Part shown: piece after piece, positions 1-9,300 of the stretch
Layout of the letters: each line of letters starts with the position of its first letter
How positions within the stretch are numbered: position 1 is the first letter of the stretch
DNA from: Amoebophrya sp. A120
Taxonomy: Eukaryota; Sar; Dinophyceae; Syndiniales; Amoebophryaceae
Direction of reading: 5' to 3'
Length of the DNA stretch: 64,000 nt
Assembly (NCBI GenBank): GCA_905178155.1
Contig: CAJINV010000005.1
Span: 6,311,207 to 6,375,206, forward strand
Made by a program: the position numbers and the translations under genes
The notes under the pieces: model-generated
What the model was told of the DNA's origin: nothing
The model's database searches: none
The model's input: only the letters and a program-made list of their open reading frames with translations

Positions 1-650
1 AACACTCACTGCCAGCATCGCTCGCAACATTTGAATCGCGGCACTCAGCCAGCAGCCCTTTTCGTTCGGATTGTCGGGCCCCCCAGTTTCCCGCATGACC
101 CGCTCGCAATCAAAACCACCCAGCAAAGGCGGCGGGCGGGTTTACTATCTAGGGCGGCGGCACGTTCTCCCGCGAGCGCCCCCTCGGAATTATCATGCTG
201 GCCGACCAACGGGCGCGCGAGGCCACTCATCGGCCACATTGTGGCGCGACCGCCTCCCGCCTGCGCCCCTTTTTGAACCCGCAAGGAGGCCCGCCGGCGC
301 AGGGCGCAGGCGGCGCGCGCCAGGAACTGCGCGACGGGAGGGAGGCCGGCCAGACGCGGCCCGCGCGCCACTCTCCGACGCGCCGGAGCGGGCCCGGCGG
401 CCCCCTCTGTCTTCCATAGTTAGAAAAGCACCGGCGGGCGCCAATGTCTTTCTGTGCGCCGGGCGGGTCGCACGCCCCCGGGCGGCCTCTGAATGTTCGC
501 GGCGGATCCAGCCCTGCTCGACGCAGCACCCGGCGCCGCCGCCCGTTGCTTGCACCGCGCGAAGCTCCCAGGGGCGCACTTCTACGGAAAAGCGCGCGCG
601 CCCTTTGGCCGACAGCGCCGGGGCGAGCTTAGTGGTGGCCCTGCAGAGGC
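1..650. other. GC-rich stretch without a supported gene
   Basis: Very GC-rich DNA that abruptly becomes AT-rich after about position 780. Open frames exist on both strands and in several phases at once, as expected for GC-rich non-coding DNA. None has a recognisable domain, and none shows the Ser/Thr/Ala-rich but frame-specific composition of the genes further right. Similar GC-rich patches occur at 16.0-17.7 kb, 46.0-46.45 kb and 56.9-57.4 kb. Confidence 0.4.
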
Positions 651-1268
651 ATGTGCTTATGAGTAGCTATCTGCGGGTAATGTTCCTGAAGCAGATTGGG
701 CGCTGCGCCGTTGGCCAAGTTCCTAACTCGGACAAAACGCCTCTGGTACTAGTGGAAGAACACTTCAAACCGCACTAGCAGCTGTTCTTTTACATCCACA
801 GCTGTTCTTTCGCAAGTCGTCTTCTACAACTCGACTTCTATCTTCTCAGATGGAGATGAATCCAATTTATTATTACTCGCTTGCGTTTTTTTCTTTTCAA
901 AAAATCGTTAACGTCATCTTCGTCAGACTAACGCTACTATATTCAAAACATCAAGCAAAGGGAAGCTAAATTCTCAGACCTATTTCTATTTTCAGTAGCG
1001 TAAATTGGAGGGATTGCCTTTCTTCTAATTCCAGATCGAATGAGAGAGCAGTTGTACTGAGAGGTAGATAAGAATATTCGCTGCATTTCGCAAAAAAAAA
1101 GTTCACGAAGATACTTGGAGGACAAGCATGCTTCAAAAGATTTACTTCAGGTTCAGGAACATCAGCGCCATACAAAAATACATGCGAGAATGCGCTGCAG
1201 GGCATGATCATAATTCGAAATCTTCATAACGTCAAAGTCAAAGGTAACGAACAACGAGCTCCGGCTTT
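651..1268. other. intergenic, downstream of the 1269-3328 gene
   Basis: AT-rich sequence with only short open frames and no introner. It presumably contains the 3' untranslated region of the minus-strand gene that stops at 1269. I see no gene in it. Confidence 0.4.
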
Positions 1269-3328
1269 TTACAAATGAGAGACCCGACCCTCCTGCATCG
1301 CGGAACCAATGACGGTTTGCACCGCGGTAGCTGCAGAAGAACCCAAGTGGTCTGATGTACTACCCCCGCTCGTTCCTGTGGGCGCCAGCCATTCGCGGCG
1401 GACGGGCCGCTCAACTGCTGTGGCAATTGAGTCTGCGCCCTCTCCTTCAGCTGTATTCGACGAGATGAAGTTGTCAACACCTGTTGCTCCTTCTTGCACA
1501 GTAGTTTGACTTACTTGCATTGCATCCTCGCCTGACGTCGCTGCCATGTTTCTTCCTTCTAGTCCTGATGAGGAGAACTCGCCTTGATTTTCTACTCCTG
1601 TATTCTCCCCTGTAAAAATTGGCGGGCTCGGCACGGGATCATCACCAGCCCCACCAACACCCCCGGGGATAGGTGGCTGGATTGCTGTTGGCTGTAGCGA
1701 CGCAGCTGGCGAAGCAGTAGTAGAAACACCTGTCGGCTGCAAAATTGGGCGGGTCGTGCGTGTGGGTGGGAGCGGGGCGACAGCGAGGTGGTGGGGAGTT
1801 GTGGTACTAGGTGGCAAGAACGTTGTTCCGGCAACGGCCATTCTAGTATTTGTAGTTCCGCGGACCATTGGCCGCTGCTGCGTGAAACGGGAGGTCATCT
1901 GCTGGGGTTGTGCGTAAGGCGGGGCAAACCGCGGCGGCAGCTGGTGGTTCTGGGACGAGAGATAAGTCGCAGCGCCCACGTACTGTTGCTGCCTCGCATT
2001 CATCGGAGTTGTAGAGGTGCCAGAATTAGAAGCGAGATAGTTCTGGTGTTGCTGTTGCCCAATCCAGATCCTGGTTTGACCGCCTTGCTGTTGATGAACC
2101 AAAGGGGCCCGCGGCACGAAGGACCCAGCTTGTGGGGTCGAAGACACGACACTAGTAGGTCTACTCAACACGGGCTGTTGTCGCATCACAGCCACGGCCG
2201 GGGAAGAGGGCGACTGCGCCAGGTGGTGGTGCGCCTGCGCAGCCGTAGCCGCAGGTGGGGCAATTGAAATTGTTGTTCCAGACGTGTTCAAAAAGTCGGC
2301 GCTGGCAGAAGGGGATGTTGTACTTGTAGCGCCACGCGACAAATCTCGTTGTTGCAACACAGCCGGAGGAGCACCTTCGCCCGGTGTACCCGCTGGCGCG
2401 TCCAACTCCAATTGTGGTGCCTGCTGGGCGTTGAGCGGTGGGGTCGGGGGCAGAGAAATACTGTTTGTACACTCTCGTCCAGCTGCTTGGAGATGCAGGT
2501 GCTCCACGTCGACCTGCTCGTTCGAAGGAGTTGTCGTTCCACCAGCAGTTCCGGCGTTGCTCATGATTTCTGGCGTGGACGGGGCGGCGCTCGATAAACC
2601 CGTGTTGTCGCACGCCGTGGGGAGCCGCAGAAAAGGCACTTCGATCGGCGGCGTCCACTGTGGCCCGCCGGCGCGGCCAGTCTTGGAGGTGCCACGGGCC
2701 AGCTGCGGCTGCGGTTATGAAAGTTCTTGTGAGCACAACTCTGCCTGCTCCCCTTATTTTGGAAGGGCATGATAAGCAACTACACGGGCAACGGCAGCAA
2801 TATAGTGGCTCCCGCATGACAAATCTGCATGCGGATTGTAGCAGAGGGCGAGGTTCCAAAATTTACCATGCAGTCGAGAATGCTCCCTGATCAGAGACAG
2901 GATGTGCTGCATGTGCATTAGCATTTGGTATGTTGCATGACAAAACAGGGGGACGGGAGTTGTGCACAATTCTCATAGCGGTTGCCACAGGACGACCGGG
3001 GGCGTGGTGGGGCGATTGATCTGCAAAGGTTTTTTTTGGTTCATCTTAATACCGTCTGCACTGTCTGACACAAAAAAAAACTAAGTACAATTTTCCAAAA
3101 CTATATGTCAAAGCTGTTCCATCTGAGTCTAACCCATGTCAGGAGTACCGTGATCCGCACCGCTGGAGCAAGTTCGACCGCATGATTGGTTTCCCCCGAG
3201 CCCACCGTCGTAGCCGCAAGGGAGGGGGATGCTCCAGTATGCACAAGAAAAAGCTTCGATAGCACGATAGCACTCGCAGCTACACGACAGAATTCACGCG
3301 GCGAGAGAAATAACCTGGCGCTGGCCAC
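1269..3328 (-). CDS. secreted or membrane-anchored low-complexity protein, 3 exons
   Basis: Exons 3328-3134, 3020-2978 and 2710-1269 join to 559 codons plus stop. The first intron (3133-3021) is canonical, with GTTAGA at the donor and TTTGCAG at the acceptor. The second is a 262-bp introner (2716-2977). The N-terminus MASARLFLSPREFC is followed by a hydrophobic stretch (VAASAIVLSKLFLV), so a signal peptide or N-terminal anchor is likely. The rest is Pro/Thr/Ser/Gln-rich, with QQQ runs and TTTP-type stretches and no domain I recognise. The frame stays open for more than 450 codons in the last exon, against much shorter overlapping frames, which supports coding. The ATG at 3328 is the first in frame. 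Function unknown. Confidence 0.65.
2716..2977. mobile_element. introner, family K
   Basis: 262 bp. Diverged TIRs share the core GCACAACTC near each end, the ends are TAT...ATA, and the TSD is GCGGT. Removing it with one TSD copy joins the reading frame of the 1269-3328 gene. The same TIR core is found in the element at 55826-56047. Confidence 0.75.
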
Positions 3329-3389
3329 TTTTATTCATTGAACAAGGCGAATGAAGTTCGCTGCTAGTTCCGTTGCAGGACTGCATTTT

Positions 3390-5347
3390 TCATTTGCGCT
3401 GCGGCTGGAAGATCTTCACGGTCCACCTTCGAGTGCAATCTACTAGCATCTTCTGTGTGTACTTCGCATACTGTGTTGCTGTACTGTCCATATCCGTGGC
3501 TGAAGCATCAGCACTGGGTGACTCCTCTAGATCATCGAGATCCACATCCATATGCATCTCTCGACCTAATTCTCCTCCCCCTTCGCTGGGCGCCGGCGAC
3601 AAAAACGGGTTGTTGTTTCCCTCCCCGAAAAGGACGTCGCTACTGGGCTCTGAGATGGGCTCCGTACGGGGAGTCAGATTCATGATCATGTCATCTGCGC
3701 CGATTTTATTTCCAGGTGGAGCAGGATTTGTTGTTGTTGTTCTGCCCGCCGGCGGCGGCGCACTTGGCAGTCCTCCTGGTGGTGGGCTGGGTAGTTGTTC
3801 TACAACTTGCTGCAAGGATGTTGAAACGACAGCTGCTGGAGACAACTCCTCCTGGCTCATCATATCAGGTGCTGTAGATGAAGAGGAAGGTCCTGCACCA
3901 GCATGCGTGTCTACTTGTTTCGCTAGTAATTCGTTTCCTAACTGGACCAGTGGTCCAGCGACATTGTTGCTGAGAAATGCCTGAGCATCTTTCGTACCGG
4001 TTCGCTTATGCGAGGTTTTTTTGTTTCTCGGAAGATGATGTTGAGCGACCTCTTGACCCCCGCGTAGTGGCCCACCTACGCCGACACCAGCACTCGAAGC
4101 GCCATTGTTCGGGGTCGCAATTCTCGCCGCTGCACCCTGGTTGGTCAACAAGGGCAGGCATAACTGCTGTTGTAGGCTGGGTGCAGGGAAAGACGAAAAT
4201 GTACCCGTGTTTGCTTGTGCGCCCTCAGGTTCCTCCACGCTTGCGGACCCAAAATTATTCGATCCCCTGAGCTCGCTACTCAACCCCCCAAGCGGCGTTG
4301 TGCAGTTGGTGGCCCGTTCCCAGGGCGCGTACCCGAGGGTAGAGAGTGATTTTTGCAGTTCCTCGTGGGTAGCCTCCGTGACGATGCGTGGCTCGTTGGT
4401 GCTGGAGGATGCGTCACCTTGCTCGGCTGACTGGGATTGAGATTCTGCCTCACCTGCGTAGTACAGCTCGTTGGCATTCCTGACCCCGTAGTTGGTCTCT
4501 ACAGGTACGACTTCGATTTCCCCAGCACTATCGGCACCACCGCAACAGTCACACGGCGAACTCTCGTCGGAATTGGGTCGGGTTTGGAAATATCCTGTGC
4601 AAAAGTATCGCACTCGTACTAATTGCAGCCATGCATGACAGATCTATTTTGTAAGCGAAAACAGCATTACAAATCGCATTTTTGTTCTTGAGAAAATTTG
4701 TCATGCAGTTCATACTAGTACGATACTTTTGCACAGGATATGAAAGGGTCTAGTTGTACTTCGTCTGCTGGTACGGAGTCCGCTTCGCCGGAGGAAGTAT
4801 GCGCGCCAGCAGCTGGGAGAAGGAAGGGGATCGCGGGATCATGTTCCTGATGATGTTCTTCTTGCACGCGGTCAGCCGGCGCAGGTGAGCAGTAGGCTGA
4901 TCCGGAGCCGGGGCTGGAGGCCTGAGAAAATAATGTGGCAAGAACGCGATTTTTTGTCATGTATTTCTGTTAAACAGCTACAGAGATGCCAAAGTAGGAC
5001 TGTTTGATAGATGCTAGGACGCTGAACAAGTACTACAACTAGAACGGTGGCGGTGCCTTGGTTCATTACAGAAAAGTAAAGATGGGATATTAAACAAGTA
5101 CCTCTCTTACGCTGCACCTTTTCGCAAAAGCCGTCTGCAATCCGCATAAGCAGGAGCCACAACTTGCAGCAGAAGAAGTTGTCGCGCACCTAGTTCTTTG
5201 CCCGCTTGGTATTACAGCGGGAACAGGCTGAAAGGCAGCTGCTGCAACCGCGGAAAACGAAATACAGAACGACAGAAACACGTAGGCAAAAGGGAAGGTG
5301 GTAGCAACCATGATTTTTTTCAAACGGAGGCCGCGAGGGGAAGACAT
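3390..5347 (-). CDS. signal-peptide protein with low-complexity body, 3 exons
   Basis: Exons 5347-5111, 4966-4741 and 4585-3390 join to 552 codons plus stop. The first intron (5110-4967) is canonical: donor GTAAGAG, acceptor TTTAACAG. The second is a family A introner. Residues 12-35 (MVATTFPFAYVFLSFCISFS then AVAAAA) form a clear hydrophobic signal. The cleavage-like Ala run is followed at once by FQPVP. A signal peptide followed by Phe recalls the bipartite plastid-targeting presequences of complex-plastid algae, but here this is only a resemblance. The mature part is rich in Ser, Pro, Gly and acidic residues, with a short Cys motif (CDCCGG). No domain recognised. Start chosen at the first ATG of the signal-bearing exon. 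Confidence 0.65.
4591..4740. mobile_element. introner, family A
   Basis: 150 bp. The TIR is TATCCTGTGCAAAAGTATCG and is perfectly inverted at the right end. Flanks are GGAAA/TGAAA (4 of 5 match). Its interior runs in the opposite orientation to the family A copy at 6814. Removal joins VQLDPF to QTRPNSDESS in the 3390-5347 gene. Confidence 0.85.
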
Positions 5348-6343
5348 TTATTTATTATTATAATTATTTTGCTCTTCTTTATTATGGAGGCGCCAGCGCC
5401 TTCTTGCGATCAGGACTACCACCGAGCAAGCCGACGAGTACTCAAGTTGTAGTATCAGTTTACTTACTTTGACAGACCTGATCACACACTGACACTGCAG
5501 TTGTACTATGGAAATAAAACCATCCCGATCGATTCATCCACGAGAGAAGCCTTAGATCCGTTCCAAATTTGAAAACACGAGGTTCTACTACAGGTGTTAG
5601 AAGGCCAAAAGATCTAAAAGGATCTGCGGATGTTGATCTGTTGAAACTTGTATCCACACTGCTCATATAACCACGCAGTAAAGATCAACACGCTGCTTCA
5701 GCGACGCCTTCCAAACCCGGTCTTTTTACTGCGCCGTCAGCGAGGCGGTCTTCTATGAAGGCGCAGGAACAACGTTTAACAAATAGACCAGGGTAGGCTT
5801 CAACGCTGCAATAGTCCCTGATACCACTGAAAGAATGTATGTTGAGGTAGTCCACGACAAGCATCAACCTTCACTCTGTACAAATTTCGTTTCTCGAGAA
5901 GCCGTCGGCGTCGAAATTTTAATTTTACAATTGTTTCTACGAATCAAGTAGCACCGAGCGCAATACATAGAATGGCCACAAAAGTACATGATCATTGTGC
6001 TGCCTCCACGAGGCGATATCGATTCCGTGATTGATTCAATTTCAATTTCAAGTTGTGTACAATCACAATGTTGAGTATTTTACAATGAATAAATCGCTTT
6101 ACGTCAAATTCATTCGCTCCTTTCATCTTCCTCACGAATAAAACTGCTGGTATTTTTAGCATTATGTGCCCTCCTCACTAGTAGGAGTGTCATTCTAGAA
6201 GTTAGGGTTTTGTTTTGTGAAAAAGCTACAAAAGTAAAAAAGTATGCTGGTTCGTGATCGTGATTCCATTTCTTCACTTTACCACGTACAACTTCTCTTG
6301 TTTCTAAAAACATCCTGCGACTTACTCCCTCGGGTCGTCCTGA
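5348..6343. other. intergenic between two minus-strand genes
   Basis: About 1 kb, AT-rich, without introners. A 68-codon minus-strand frame (5460-5666) has an ATG but no recognisable feature and is probably chance. The DNA should hold the 3' end of the DHHC gene and the promoter of the 3390-5347 gene, but I cannot point to a motif. Confidence 0.4.
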
Positions 6344-9300
6344 TCACCGAAAACAGTCCGTATCCACGCCGGTACCAGCCCCCCCTCCGATTCTCATCCC
6401 GTTGGAGTTTGCGTTTCTGACCAGTTCCGTCTGCGCACTTTCCGCAAACTTGTTTTTGTTACCATCCGTCAAGCCCTCGACCGGCAGTTGCAACTTATTC
6501 TGCAGTTTCGAGTAGTCTTTCACGACGGGCTTGTTCGGTACGGGACCACTGAGGGACAGATCGTCTTCCACTGGTGTAGTTGTACCAGAATCGTCCTGCT
6601 TACTACTCTCTACTTGTTCCGCATTTTGGTCGTCGTGCCGAAGACCTCCATGCTGTTCGTTGAAACGCATCAGCTCTTCTTCCGTCCGCCCCGCTTTCAG
6701 CCAGGCGTATTCCTGGACCGATCGGGTCCCGTACGCCATGCAATCAGAGGTGGCAAAGTAGAGACAAAACTTCGACTGGTTTTTATTCCCGGAAAGGTTG
6801 TTCTTCACGCCGATATGCATTGCAAAAGTATCGCACTCGTATAAATGCATTACAAATGTCCTCAGCATGAGAAATAAAATTTGTAATGCTGACCTACCTC
6901 AAGGAAAAGATTTGTGATGCATGATTGCAATACGAGTACGATACTTTTGCAGAGCATATCCGAAGGCATTCAGCAGCTCCTCACTCGGTTCAGCCAGTCC
7001 CGCCAGCGCCAACGGCCAGTTGATGCCGAATTTGGGAGCTTGCGCAAAGATCATCATCCCCGGGAACAAAACCATCAAGCCCCATTATCAGAATGAAAAA
7101 TCCCCCCTCCCCACATCAAAACGGAAATCTGTGATGCTAAAACAACCGCACCGACATTGCCATTGCCATTGTCCATTATCGCTTACGGAAATCTGTGATG
7201 CGGGATTTGTGTACACAAATCCAATCTGTCTAGCAGTAGAGGACTGCAGGCAGATGCAGCGCCTGAGTAGGGGCGCTTTGCTGTAGGCGCCTAGCAAGGC
7301 AGGCATATCCTCTGTAGGCGATACAGCATTACAAAGTGCCTGCCAAACGCGGCTGATTCTCTGTCTTTGCCCTCTTGCAATACATGGACGATTTGTGGTC
7401 ACAAATCAGCATTGCAAATTTTCAGTAGTGCCCCTTTTTGGTATGGGTAGGGTGGATTTTTCCTCACAATACCCACCACAGAATGAACATTATGGAGGCG
7501 AAAAGGTGGAAGCCCGTCCGGATTTTGAACACCGAATTAAAGGAAAAAGACGCGGACAGGACTATGCAGTGCAAAATTATCGTACTCGCAGTACTGCAAC
7601 ACAAATTCGCTTTAGCATGACAAATGGAATTTGTCATGCTGAGTTAGCTTGAAAAAGAAACTTGTCTTGCATGACTGCGATGCACGATGCTTTTACAAAG
7701 GATAAGGACGGACTTCGGCGGATTGTAGTCCGTTTCGATGCGCTCCGCTTTATAAATTGCAATTATTTCTGGGTCTGGAAAGAACTTGTGATGCTAGAGT
7801 ATGGATAAGTCTGGCGCACTCAAGTGTAGCCACGCATGACAAGTTTACTTGACATCGTCTGAAGATGCGTAGCACGCATGACAAACTGCGTTCTTGCATG
7901 ACGAAAAACTGGCGCCTTTGCTGGCTAAGCAATACAGATTTTTCAAGAGTGTAGAACATGCAACACAATTTGCGCTTTTCCAGACCCAGACATATTTCTT
8001 GCAGTGCATACGCTTCTTGGTGGTGCGATGATGAAGAAGTTCGACTTGCATTTTTATTTACCTCCACCACCCGAGCGGTGTATTCCCGTCTTCGGTGCGT
8101 ATCCACTGCAAAAGTATCGCACTCGTTTGAATTGCAGGTATGCATGACAAATCTGGTTTCCTACCCAAATCTGCATTACAAATTCCAACTTTCTTCCTGA
8201 TAAAATTTGTCATGCGATTTATACTAGTACGATACTTTTGCAATGCATAGTGCGGCTGGTACGGCGACTGGAGAAAAACGTCAAAGAACCACCGAAATTT
8301 TTTCGGGAAGACGTAGCGGGGTACCGGTTTTGGCAGGCCGCAGAGCTGGACATGATCTGCAGGAGCGCGACGTTCGCTGGTAGCGGTAGAAGCGGCTGCG
8401 CCACTCCAGTGTCCCGCCTGTAGTTGATGTTTTTCCTTCTCTGCTTCCGCGTGTAAAACCTGCTGGTGAAACTCATGCAACGTTTCCAAACGATCACTTG
8501 TTGGGTAGTAGTTTAACGCCGTACTATCGTGGTTGTCATCGGCTCCGCCTGTTATGCTGCTCATCACCCCCGTTATTCTCCCCCCCGCGCGCGCCGAGGA
8601 ACTTCTACTGTTCCTCGTGTCACTGTTATCCACAGTAAATTTCCTGTACATGTGCACATGCGGTTTCTGCATGACAAGGCTTTCTTTTAATTCTGTTCAG
8701 CATGACAAGTGGCACGCTCGAAGTTGGTGAATAAATTTGTGATGCATTTTGTACATGTACAGCAAATTTGTATTGCATAACTGTAGGACAAATGCAACTC
8801 GTATTCCAGGTCACTCAAGGGGTTCATGCCCAGGGTAAACACCATAGTTTCGCAGGCCAGCGTCCAGATGGCGTACAGTCCCCAAACAAAGGCGAAGAAG
8901 ATGAACAAGGAAAACGCCTTGAAGTTCATGCCCCCAACGCAATTCCCGATGAAAGGGCAGTGGTGGTCGAAGTGAAAGGTGCAATGTTGACAAATCCTGC
9001 AGTGGTGCACCTTCTGCGAGTGGAAATACGGCTTCCAGATGTGAGAGGACGGACAAAATTCGAAGTCAAAAGCGACCATGTGATCCACCTTCTTCGTATT
9101 CTCCGCCAGGGCGGCAGGAGAAATTTTATTTCCACTGGACGTCGTCGCGCCACTATTTTTATCCGCAAGTACTAACGGTATGCCCGTCATGTACTCTTTT
9201 TCGTAATTGGTCAACTCGTGTCTCCAGAACTCGTTCAGAATGGACCGGTACTTCTTCGGGTCGGAAAAGTACAACCCGTACTGTCCGATCACGCTGTCCC

